A DNA stretch of 28,627 nucleotides, from positions 1 through 28,627 of the forward strand of contig CALHKG010000002.1 in the NCBI GenBank assembly GCA_938033875.1, written 5' to 3'. Below, piece after piece: positions 1-5,735 of the stretch (position 1 is the stretch's first letter; each line of letters opens with the position of its first letter). A model generated the notes under the pieces. It was not told the origin of the DNA, did not search any database, and worked only from the letters and a program-made list of their open reading frames with translations. A program made the position numbers and the translations under genes. The stretch comes from an uncultured Candidatus Saccharibacteria bacterium (GTDB lineage Bacteria; Patescibacteriota; Saccharimonadia; Saccharimonadales; Saccharimonadaceae).

Positions 1-49
1 TAGGAACTTGGTGAGGTGCGCCTCCCCATAACTACGACTGTCCACCACA
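1..49. repeat. 49-bp terminal direct repeat, left copy
   Basis: Bases 1-49 equal bases 28579-28627 exactly. This shows that the contig closes on itself: either an assembler overlap of a circular or concatemeric genome, or a short true terminal redundancy. Confidence 0.95.
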
Positions 50-160
50 ACAGTTCCGTTTTGGTGGTACAATTTCTGGCTACTATACCTTTTAGCTGGT
101 AGAGAGCCATAAGAGTTATTGGTGTAAAAATACCTGGAAGGGCAATTGCTCTTCTCAACT
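1..160 (-). ncRNA. 5' part of a structured phage ncRNA (candidate)
   Basis: A strong promoter (-35 at 190-195, -10 at 167-172) fires leftward into this gene-free stretch. The predicted RNA begins with a hairpin (AAGGGCA pairing with TGCCCTT, about 143-166), followed by a TGGCT/AGCCA hairpin (about 77-111) and a CCACC/GGTGG hairpin (about 43-68). Across the circle junction it continues at 28578 and reaches a perfect intrinsic terminator ending near 28527, giving an RNA of about 210 nt. No ORF with a ribosome-binding site lies inside. Function is unknown. It could instead be an attenuated leader for the operon that starts at 28072, but two terminators lie in between. Confidence 0.5.
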
Positions 161-166
161 GCCCTT

Positions 167-195
167 AGTATAGCAAAGTCGGTTAAATATGTCAA
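167..195 (-). promoter_or_regulatory. Promoter P1, strong sigma70-type
   Basis: On the minus strand TTGACA and TATACT are separated by exactly 17 bp. TTTGC precedes the -10, as in P2 and P3. The -35 overlaps the TGA stop of the recombinase gene. It transcribes away from the recombinase, into the ncRNA across the contig junction. Confidence 0.75.
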
Positions 196-1139
196 TAGCC
201 TTGAGCTTTATCCATAGCTTTATAGAACTGACTTTCAGCCAACTCATCTTTAATTTGAAGATATATTTGGACCGTCGAGATATCACTGTGCCCTAGCAGC
301 TTCTGTATTGTCATCAGGTCGCAGCCAGCAATTAGCAATCGAACAGCGAAACTGTGACGTAATTGATGAGGCGTCATATGAATTCCAGCATGTTTCTTAA
401 AAGCGCGCTGTAGCTGCACCCTAGCAGTTTTATCATTTACTTTGAACAGAGGACCATTAAAGCGGTTATAATCTGTAGCAAATTCATCTATCTTCTCTTT
501 TAAGCGCTCAGTGAGAAATACTGTGCGATCTTTGGACCCTTTACCTTTAACATACAGGTTTAACCCATCAATATCCTTGTAGCTTACTCTAGCTATTTCT
601 GAAATGCGCAGCCCAGTGTCGTAAGCGAAGTCGATAAGCATGTTTATATACTGATCCCTGCTATTTTCAGCCGTTTTTTGGAGGACTGACTGGATAACTT
701 GATGCTGTATATATCTTGGTCGTGGTTTAGCGTTCTTACGTGACTTAATAAGCTCAGAATTAATACAGTTTAGATTCATGTGTTCATTACACCATTTGAA
801 GAATGCTTTTATTACCCGTTTCGTTGAGTTTGTAGTTGAGGCTGCGTGAGTTTTTCTGTATTCATAAAAATAAAAATCGAGCCATCTAAGCGACAGCTCG
901 GTTATATTGGTTTTGTGTAATTCGTCACAGAAATTAACAAATTGTTTAAGACGTACTACTCTAGTAGCTACTGTAGCTGGTGACATATCTTCGACTATTG
1001 CTGAATAATGGATAAACTGAAACGCTAGCGCTCTGATGTTCTCGGTCTGATATTCTACGTCTAGTACTTCATCTATTTTCTGTAATTCACTTATTACAGT
1101 AGCTCTTGATGTTGTGATTGATAGAATTGGTGCGGTCAT
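192..1139 (-). CDS. int: Tyrosine recombinase / integrase (XerC/D-like)
   Basis: A 315-aa tyrosine recombinase with an N-terminal SAM-like core-binding domain (roughly residues 25-125) and a C-terminal catalytic domain. Visible catalytic residues are Arg in TGLRISEIA, Lys in KGKGSKDR, the His and Arg of HQLRHSF, His in LLGHSDIS and the nucleophile Tyr in VQIYLQI. The start at 1139 was chosen because AAGGAG lies 6 nt upstream; a longer in-frame reading to 1190 has no such site. Length fits Xer/integrase proteins. It may integrate the phage (an attachment site would be expected in the adjacent 28.1-0.19 kb non-coding region), resolve dimers, or invert the receptor-binding cassette at 5.3-6.2 kb. 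No classic CI-like repressor is visible, so lysogeny is unproven. Confidence 0.93.
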   Translation of the reverse strand: MTAPILSITTSRATVISELQKIDEVLDVEYQTENIRALAFQFIHYSAIVEDMSPATVATRVVRLKQFVNFCDELHKTNITELSLRWLDFYFYEYRKTHAASTTNSTKRVIKAFFKWCNEHMNLNCINSELIKSRKNAKPRPRYIQHQVIQSVLQKTAENSRDQYINMLIDFAYDTGLRISEIARVSYKDIDGLNLYVKGKGSKDRTVFLTERLKEKIDEFATDYNRFNGPLFKVNDKTARVQLQRAFKKHAGIHMTPHQLRHSFAVRLLIAGCDLMTIQKLLGHSDISTVQIYLQIKDELAESQFYKAMDKAQGY

Positions 1140-1200
1140 TCTTCTCTCCTTAGAGTGACTTAGGTTTAATTTGTAACCTTTACGCCCCAATTTTTCTATT

Positions 1201-1473
1201 TTACAGATTTTTTAAGTCAATGTAATGCTTTTCATGACATTTATGGCAGCCTTTAACTATAAAATACGGTGAAGTTGGACCGCTATATTTACGTATTTGA
1301 CCCTTCATGACAGTAGCAAAATGATCAATCTTGATAATCTGTTTATACACCTTCCATTCGTGTTCACAGCCATTTTTATTCTTACGTAATAATCTAAGTT
1401 GTTCTCGATCGGTCTTAGCCTTATTAATCCGTTCAATAAGTTTATGCCTAGCTTCTTTAGTATCAAAACTCAT
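1201..1473 (-). CDS. Small protein with Cys/His zinc-ribbon-like motif
   Basis: A 90-aa basic protein. The N-terminal half is helical and charged (KLIERINKAKTDREQLRLL), followed by a CEHEW motif near residue 36 and a C-terminal KGCHKCHEKH motif, together a plausible four-ligand zinc site. The start at 1473 is supported by an ATGA overlap with the stop of the upstream 97-aa gene, a sign of translational coupling, and by an AGG ribosome site. It lies between that gene and the integrase. Family not recognised; a nucleic-acid-binding or replication-accessory role is only inferred. Confidence 0.65.
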   Translation of the reverse strand: MSFDTKEARHKLIERINKAKTDREQLRLLRKNKNGCEHEWKVYKQIIKIDHFATVMKGQIRKYSGPTSPYFIVKGCHKCHEKHYIDLKNL

Positions 1474-1763
1474 ACACCTGCCTTTTTGCATAAATACGTA
1501 AATAATCGTCCTGGAGTTTGTTTTGCTTCTAGCGCAGTTTCCGCTAATTGCCAAACTGTAGCTTCTGGTAATTTCCAGAATACTTTACAGTAAAATGCGA
1601 AGTATTGTTCGTTTCCAAACATCTGACATAATCTAGTCGCCATATTCTCTATCTGCTTGGATTTAGCATACTTATCACGACTAATATTAGTATTAGAATT
1701 AGAATTATAGTTTCTATGAAACTTTTTTGCATTAGCATTAGAATTAATATTAGTGGTTTTCAC
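1470..1763 (-). CDS. Asn-rich small protein, possible replication-initiator C-terminal domain
   Basis: 97 aa with a GTG start and GGAGGG 9 nt upstream. Residues 1-30 are an Asn/Ser-rich low-complexity tail encoded by repeated AATNNT hexamers. Residues 40-97 look like a compact helical domain (QYFAFYCKVFWKLPEATVWQ, then LFTYLCKKAG) of the kind found at the C-terminus of some phage replication or DnaD-like proteins. That resemblance is from memory and weak. The usual N-terminal DNA-binding domain is missing, so it may be a remnant, or a loader that acts with the coupled 90-aa protein. Confidence 0.6.
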   Translation of the reverse strand: MKTTNINSNANAKKFHRNYNSNSNTNISRDKYAKSKQIENMATRLCQMFGNEQYFAFYCKVFWKLPEATVWQLAETALEAKQTPGRLFTYLCKKAGV

Positions 1764-1838
1764 CTCTGTTAACCCTCCAAATTTTGAGCCAACAGCTAAC
1801 TAGCACCATTACTAGCTTTGGCGTTTTACATTTCCGAG

Positions 1839-1850
1839 GAGTTTTCCACA
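1839..1850 (+). promoter_or_regulatory. GAGTTTTCCACA site (DnaA-box-like, third copy)
   Basis: The 12-bp word GAGTTTTCCACA occurs here on the plus strand and on the minus strand upstream of promoters P2 (3012-3023) and P3 (20780-20791). TTTTCCACA is one base from the DnaA box TTATCCACA. No clear promoter follows this copy. Function unproven. Confidence 0.3.
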
Positions 1851-1901
1851 AGTCCGTAGTGCTAAGGGCTTGACAGAAAAATCCTATTTTTTTGGGAATA
1901 T

Positions 1902-1961
1902 AAAAAATCCCCCTCCAGACTAACGCGCTGGCGAGGGACTAATAGGACCCTCTTGCGAGGG
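1902..1961 (-). terminator. Terminator pair on minus strand
   Basis: CCCTC-G-CCA pairs with TGGAGGG and is followed on the minus strand by a T run (1902-1907). A second hairpin CCCTC-TTGC-GAGGG lies at 1948-1961 just before it. It would end transcripts coming from the 2.9-2.1 kb operon before the 97-aa gene. Confidence 0.6.
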
Positions 1962-2020
1962 CATGCCTGATGTGTGATCATTACTAGTATTGCAAATATT
2001 TGAATAAAAGTCAAGACATC

Positions 2021-2049
2021 AAAAACCCGCCCCCATTTTCAGAGGGCGG
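2021..2049 (-). terminator. Intrinsic terminator after the RHH gene
   Basis: CCGCCC pairs with GGGCGG around an 11-nt loop, followed on the minus strand by GTTTTT. It lies about 45 bp downstream of the RHH stop codon. Confidence 0.75.
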
Positions 2050-2092
2050 AAAGGATACATGGATGTTCAAACCATGCGTTTGCAGTTTATCA

Positions 2093-2239
2093 CTATTTAT
2101 TAGATTCCGCAATAGCAACGTCAGCAACGACCAGTCGTCGTATATATTCGCTAACTGTCATATTCAACTCAGCAGCTCGCTTAGTGATCATCTCGTGATC
2201 GCTCTCTGAAACTTTTATATGTATGTGCTTATTTTTCAC
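2093..2239 (-). CDS. Ribbon-helix-helix (CopG/Arc-type) DNA-binding protein
   Basis: 48 aa with a GTG start; AAAGG lies just upstream. The sequence runs as a short beta strand (HIHIKVSESD) and then two helices separated by a turn (MITKRAAEL - NMTVSEYIRRLV), the classic RHH layout. Such dimers bind palindromic operators and usually autoregulate. It is the last gene of the operon driven by P2, whose -35 is covered by a 10-bp inverted repeat, so it may repress its own operon (inference). A GCCCGA/TCGGGC hairpin at 2253-2273 sits between the acidic gene and this one and may tune its translation. Confidence 0.75.
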   Translation of the reverse strand: MKNKHIHIKVSESDHEMITKRAAELNMTVSEYIRRLVVADVAIAESNK

Positions 2240-2288
2240 ATTCTACCTTTCCGCCCGATATAACGCCTCGGGCAGGGCTGTTCAGTAT

Positions 2289-2717
2289 TTAATAAATAGC
2301 ATTGACGATAAAGTATTTCAAGCCGTCGTAGCGAATTTCAGCCTCTTCTGTACAGTTCTGTAGCATATAGTCGATAGCTTCCTGTAAAGCTTCACTAGAG
2401 ACAAATATCTCAGCTTCTTCATCGTCATCATCGTAAAAATGAATAGTACCGTCATCATCAACTACTGCTTCATAATCTTTATATCTGTCTAAGTTCTTTA
2501 CTGTTTCAACAATACTATCGAGCATTGCTACTTCATCGAATTCAATAGAGATATCTTCAATGGTTAAGTTTTTACTTTTGCTAAATCTTTTACGAAGCTC
2601 AGTGCACATTATTTGCTCTAGTTCTTCCTTGTCGTTTCGCAAATCAGCGCTTGCTTCAAATTGTATTTCTTGAGTCGGTTGGTTATCTCGGTAAAACCAT
2701 CCTGTAAATGTTGCCAT
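2289..2717 (-). CDS. Highly acidic small protein (possible DNA mimic)
   Basis: 142 aa with about 36 Asp/Glu against 13 Lys/Arg, including runs DDD and DDDDEEAE in the middle. AAAGGATAAG precedes the ATG. It is the first full-length gene behind the strong, operator-bearing promoter P2, so probably early or regulated. Family not recognised. Early, small, very acidic phage proteins are often anti-restriction or other DNA-mimic inhibitors; here that is an inference from composition and position only. Confidence 0.7.
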   Translation of the reverse strand: MATFTGWFYRDNQPTQEIQFEASADLRNDKEELEQIMCTELRKRFSKSKNLTIEDISIEFDEVAMLDSIVETVKNLDRYKDYEAVVDDDGTIHFYDDDDEEAEIFVSSEALQEAIDYMLQNCTEEAEIRYDGLKYFIVNAIY

Positions 2718-2789
2718 TTTCTTATCCTTTCTTGGCGGCGGCGGCGGTTGAGGGGCTGTTTATTTTTTAGTGTTTGTGTTTTCTAGGTT

Positions 2790-2879
2790 TTATTTTCTAG
2801 TTTTGATTTTTCGTTTATTTACAATCTCCAATTTTACAGTGATTTTAATTCTGAAAAACTGAAAAGTTGATTTGAACAT
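2790..2879 (-). CDS. Possible 29-aa basic leader peptide
   Basis: A short frame beginning at an ATG with AAAGGATATAAA in front, a context nearly identical to that of the acidic gene downstream. It encodes a Lys/Arg-rich peptide (FFRIKITVKLEI in the middle, KRKIKTRK at the end). It lies between promoter P2 and the acidic gene. It could be a real small protein or a leader whose translation affects the mRNA. Confidence 0.35.
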   Translation of the reverse strand: MFKSTFQFFRIKITVKLEIVNKRKIKTRK

Positions 2880-2945
2880 TTTTATATCCTTTCTTCTGCC
2901 GCCGAATTGTTAATTGTTGCTTGGTTGCCCCTCAACCATGTCTTA

Positions 2946-2981
2946 AGTATAGCAAACGTGTTGCCGTATGTCAACACGTTT
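2946..2981 (-). promoter_or_regulatory. Promoter P2 with palindromic operator
   Basis: TTGACA (2969-2974) and TATACT (2946-2951) are 17 bp apart on the minus strand. A perfect 10-bp inverted repeat (AAACGTGTTG at 2954-2963, CAACACGTTT at 2972-2981) covers the -35 and spacer, where a repressor would block polymerase. It drives the 2.9-2.1 kb operon. Confidence 0.8.
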
Positions 2982-2985
2982 TACC

Positions 2986-3023
2986 AAAAAAGTCAGAGAT
3001 TTTTATTAACCTGTGGAAAACTC
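2986..3023 (-). promoter_or_regulatory. Conserved upstream module of P2
   Basis: A block of about 38 bp (GAGTTTTCCACAGGTT, then an A/T-rich gap, then ATCTCTGACTTTTTT on the minus strand) is nearly identical to one at 20752-20791 upstream of P3. The distance to the promoter is similar. Likely an activator, UP-like or DnaA-type binding region. Confidence 0.5.
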
Positions 3024-3104
3024 ACTTCCCGTAAAATATATAGCGATATTCTTTATAAAGTCTGATGATAATACATTTTAACATAAGTTTAATTTTACCA
3101 AATG

Positions 3105-3137
3105 AAAAAGCTACCGAGCTTGCAAACACAGTAGCTT
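3105..3137 (-). terminator. Terminator of the lysis operon
   Basis: AAGCTAC (3108-3114) pairs with GTAGCTT (3131-3137) and is followed by a T run on the minus strand. It lies about 40 bp after the holin stop codon. A 15-bp palindrome, TTCGGAATTTCCGAA, sits right after that stop codon (3161-3175). Confidence 0.7.
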
Positions 3138-3175
3138 AATCAAAGGTAGAGTTCCAACTGTTCGGAATTTCCGAA

Positions 3176-3445
3176 TTACTTGTCGGTGTATATTTCCTTT
3201 AACATCTTTACCAACGCTCCGATAACTGGCATCAAACGGCTAATAGCCGCGGCAATAACTGCAGTAACTGCTGAGAATACCGTATGTCCTGTTAGACTGT
3301 CCAAGCTTGCGATGAACTTGCTAAACTCAGGGCTGCTGTATAGTATTGTGAATGCTCCCATTGCTCCTAGTAGTCCTTGCAAAAATGTCCTCATTGCTCG
3401 ACCGTTTTTAGTTTCTGGACTGAATAGTAATTTAATTTTTTCCAT
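3176..3445 (-). CDS. Holin
   Basis: 89 aa with two hydrophobic segments (about residues 21-38, LQGLLGAMGAFTILY, and 56-80, VFSAVTAVIAAAISRLMPVIGAL) separated by a short polar loop, and a charged C-terminus. This is the usual shape of small two-pass phage holins that open the inner membrane for the endolysin. TAAGGAGG lies ideally before the ATG. It directly follows the endolysin gene and is the last lysis gene before a terminator. Confidence 0.8.
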   Translation of the reverse strand: MEKIKLLFSPETKNGRAMRTFLQGLLGAMGAFTILYSSPEFSKFIASLDSLTGHTVFSAVTAVIAAAISRLMPVIGALVKMLKEIYTDK

Positions 3446-3454
3446 ATTACCTCC

Positions 3455-4867
3455 TTATTTCTTAAATAGGCTTATTAGAAAATCGATAATTAGCTGTAGT
3501 AGGCTTTTAGTTGGTTTTTCGGTCTTTACTTCAGGTTTTGGCTCTGGTTTTATTTCAGGCTTAGCTTCAGGCTTTATTTCAGGTGTCTCAGATTGTTGAG
3601 GGTTACTCATTGCTTTCAATTCGTCTATAGATATTTTTGACGTTGAAAAGTCCAAGTTAAATCCGTCAACCTTTCCACTCTCTGTGTACTGATGAATAAG
3701 TGAGCCGTGTGCGTAATTATCTTTAGTCCCGTAATTCGGGTACCAATCAACACGTTCCAAGCCTAATTTCTTAATAATAGCTTCACCTGCATATGTGAAC
3801 ACTTGTTTTCCAGTCTTCTGTAGAACTAGGTTCTTAAATAGTTTCAATTGCTCGAGTGTGCCTTCAAAATCTGGCTCTAAGTCGACAAACAATAGAGGTG
3901 CGTTGACAAGTTTTTGAGCTTCGATAAAACGCTCTGCTTCAGTCTTAGCTTCTTCTTCAGTTGAGAAATAAGGCAACCAGTAAATACCTAGTAACTTGTC
4001 TCCTGCGGCTTTAGCAAATTTGACTAATTTAGGGTCAATCTTATTCACATCACCACCGAATGATTGACCGACGTGTCCAGCTTTAAGGATTACGCCCGCG
4101 AACTTATCAAAATGATTTACAATAGCGTCGTCTTGGTGATTTGAGACGTCTAGTATAATCTTGCTGCAGTCTTCTTGTGGTTCTTCTGGCTTTGGTTGAG
4201 GTTCTGGTGTAGGCGTTAAGTCTGGCAAGTCATGCAAATCTTTGTCCTCGAATAGCTGACGGCTCATATATTTTCCACTTCGAGCTGTCACGTACCAGAC
4301 TGTATCACCAGCGACTGATTGACCGTTAGTAACGTAACCTTTCATAGCGATGACATCGCCTTTTTCCAATTCCTGAAAAATAGCTGAATTTGTGTTGGCT
4401 TCGTCGCGAGCGTTGCCGTCCTCTTCCATTTTCCTATCTGTCGGCTGAGTTTCGTCGTAATCTTCAGCAATCCGTCGTCCATCGCAACAGTATGAGAAGC
4501 CCAGATAATCTGGACCGTAGTTGCCCATCCAGTTCATAAGTTCTTCAATACTGTTATAAATCCCTCTCGCTCCACTGTGAACTTCACTGTCGTGGATTTC
4601 AATTGAGCCATCGGCGCGTTTTCGCATTAAGAATACGTGTCCATAATCTGCATAAATACCTCTTGAAAATCCCAAAAATCCAACCACCCAGATACCAACA
4701 GGGGCAGGACCTGTGTTTATGCGACCCGCATTTAATTCGTTTAAGTACGCTGTTTGAGCACTTGGTGTTCGAGATGGTGCACTGATAGCATCGTCAACAT
4801 ATTGCAAGCACCAACCACTCTGTGCGCCGACATTGATATTTGGATTGTAAGTTTGTCGAACTGGCAT
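3455..4867 (-). CDS. Multidomain endolysin: CHAP-like + SH3-like + GH25 lysozyme
   Basis: 470 aa. The N-terminal ~140 residues look like a CHAP amidase/peptidase (Cys in SGWCLQYVDDA, His in DYGHVFLM). Residues ~165-215 resemble a bacterial SH3 wall-binding module (FQELEKGDVIAMKGY ... VWYVTARSGKYMS). After a Pro-rich linker comes a GH25 muramidase (ILDVSNHQ; acidic pair in LFVDLEPDF; IHQYTESGKVDGFNLDFS). The C-terminus is a repeated EIKPEAKP/PEVK linker followed by a hydrophobic/amphipathic tail (LLQLIIDFLISLFKK). The start codon shares one base with the stop of the upstream XhlA-like gene, and AGGAGG precedes it. It cuts both glycan and probably peptide bonds of peptidoglycan. The hydrophobic tail is unusual. 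Confidence 0.9.
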   Translation of the reverse strand: MPVRQTYNPNINVGAQSGWCLQYVDDAISAPSRTPSAQTAYLNELNAGRINTGPAPVGIWVVGFLGFSRGIYADYGHVFLMRKRADGSIEIHDSEVHSGARGIYNSIEELMNWMGNYGPDYLGFSYCCDGRRIAEDYDETQPTDRKMEEDGNARDEANTNSAIFQELEKGDVIAMKGYVTNGQSVAGDTVWYVTARSGKYMSRQLFEDKDLHDLPDLTPTPEPQPKPEEPQEDCSKIILDVSNHQDDAIVNHFDKFAGVILKAGHVGQSFGGDVNKIDPKLVKFAKAAGDKLLGIYWLPYFSTEEEAKTEAERFIEAQKLVNAPLLFVDLEPDFEGTLEQLKLFKNLVLQKTGKQVFTYAGEAIIKKLGLERVDWYPNYGTKDNYAHGSLIHQYTESGKVDGFNLDFSTSKISIDELKAMSNPQQSETPEIKPEAKPEIKPEPKPEVKTEKPTKSLLQLIIDFLISLFKK

Positions 4868-5238
4868 TATTTCCTCCTTACTGTTTGTTGAACTTCTTCT
4901 TGTAATTCCGTGACTGCTTTATTTTGCTGGATTAAGTTGTTAGTCGCGTAAATAGCCAATCCTACAAGTGCTATAGCGAATAATTTCGCTAAATTACTTG
5001 TTACCAGACTCCAAAAATTCATCACACCTTCGATTTCAGTACGTTTTACGTATTTTTCTTCTGATTCTTTTTCATGCTCGGCAATGTATGTTTTCAATTG
5101 AGCTTGAGTAACGTTGGCACGGGCGATATTTTCAATTCGCTCGAGGGTGATAGTGTGCCTATCCACGCCCTCCTTAATGTGTCTGACGTCCGCTTCTAAC
5201 GCCCCAAACTCTTTTACTGATACTTCTGTGTTGCTCAT
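4867..5238 (-). CDS. XhlA-like lysis/holin-associated membrane protein
   Basis: 123 aa. A long coiled-coil-prone N-terminal half (VRHIKEGVDRHTITLERIE) is followed by one membrane segment near residues 85-104 (LFAIALVGLAIYATNNL) and a short charged tail, the typical shape of haemolysin XhlA-type proteins encoded beside holins. It is the first gene of the lysis operon. Its ATG follows a hairpin and T run of late-promoter element A directly, with no Shine-Dalgarno sequence. Confidence 0.75.
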   Translation of the reverse strand: MSNTEVSVKEFGALEADVRHIKEGVDRHTITLERIENIARANVTQAQLKTYIAEHEKESEEKYVKRTEIEGVMNFWSLVTSNLAKLFAIALVGLAIYATNNLIQQNKAVTELQEEVQQTVRRK

Positions 5239-5240
5239 AA

Positions 5241-5325
5241 AAAACTGCGGTTATTCAAATTATTAGTTGAAATTACCGCAGTTTACCGTAAGCGTGACGT
5301 GATTATTTATATTATAATATCATTT
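5241..5325 (-). promoter_or_regulatory. Late promoter element, copy A (before lysis operon)
   Basis: In minus-strand order: extended -10 region (TGATATTATAAT, around 5311-5322), the box ACGTCACGCTTACGG (5286-5300, two changes from consensus), then a long hairpin (AACTGCGG with CCGCAGTT, 5243-5283) and a T run ending at the ATG of the XhlA-like gene. Confidence 0.65.
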
Positions 5326-5727
5326 CTCATAAACATCAAGGGTCAGCTTCATCTGTCGCACAGTATAGACTTTACGACTATGGCAGGCAATAAATACACG
5401 ACCGCCGAGCAAGACACTGGCAAAAAATGGATCAATGGAAAATCCATTTATCAAAAATCCATAACCTTTAACACGACAGGATCTGGTGCAGAAGAGACTG
5501 GAGCGAATAATGAAAACTTTAGTTATATAGACACTTTAATTTCTCTGGATGCTATCTTAAATATGCCGAACGGCGAAAGATATCCAAATAGCTACACAAA
5601 CCCATCCGCGCCATCTATTCAGTATTTCCAATTAAAATTTGCTAACTGGAACAACGCCCAAGTATTGCGCTATCAGACAAGAAGCGTTGGTACAGTGACA
5701 ATGACTATTTTATACACGAAGAAATAA
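5299..5727 (+). CDS. Silent alternative C-terminal cassette of the receptor-binding protein
   Basis: Opposite in direction to all neighbouring tail genes. From about 5335 it reads GQLHLSHSIDFTTM and then a tail-tip domain with YTTAEQDTGKKWINGKSIY, a motif well known from the C-termini of phage tail/receptor-binding proteins. It has no N-terminal attachment domain and no ribosome site at the ATG at 5380; the open frame upstream to 5299 is AT-rich intergenic sequence. The codons of SHSIDFTTM align with PHNIDFATM in the receptor-binding protein at 6174-6200, on the other strand. The two coding ends converge with only 8 bp between stop codons. Best read as the stored half of an invertible module; alternatively a relic of recombination. 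Confidence 0.7.
   Translation: MIIYIIISFLINIKGQLHLSHSIDFTTMAGNKYTTAEQDTGKKWINGKSIYQKSITFNTTGSGAEETGANNENFSYIDTLISLDAILNMPNGERYPNSYTNPSAPSIQYFQLKFANWNNAQVLRYQTRSVGTVTMTILYTKK
5356..5382 (+). repeat. Inverted repeat arm of the tail-tip cassette (left)
   Basis: 27 bp matching 22 of 27 positions with the minus strand of 6174-6200; the longest identical core is TATAGACTTT. Both arms are in the same codon phase of the two converging coding regions. Confidence 0.6.
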
Positions 5728-5735
5728 GAAGATGT

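Noticed and set aside
1668..1763. CRISPR array from the repeated AATNNT units
   Set aside because: Units are 6 bp, contiguous and in frame with an Asn/Ser-rich protein; no spacers.
1870..1900. Plus-strand promoter from TTGACA at 1870
   Set aside because: No -10 at 16-18 bp and no plus-strand gene downstream before terminator hairpins.
2000..2209. 69-aa plus-strand frame
   Set aside because: Antisense to the RHH gene and a terminator; no ribosome site.
2733..2937. Long hairpin joining GGCGGCGGCGG and GTTGAGGGGC to their complements near 2900-2937
   Set aside because: The two pairs are not nested in the order a single hairpin needs; at most alternative weak pairings in the P2 leader.
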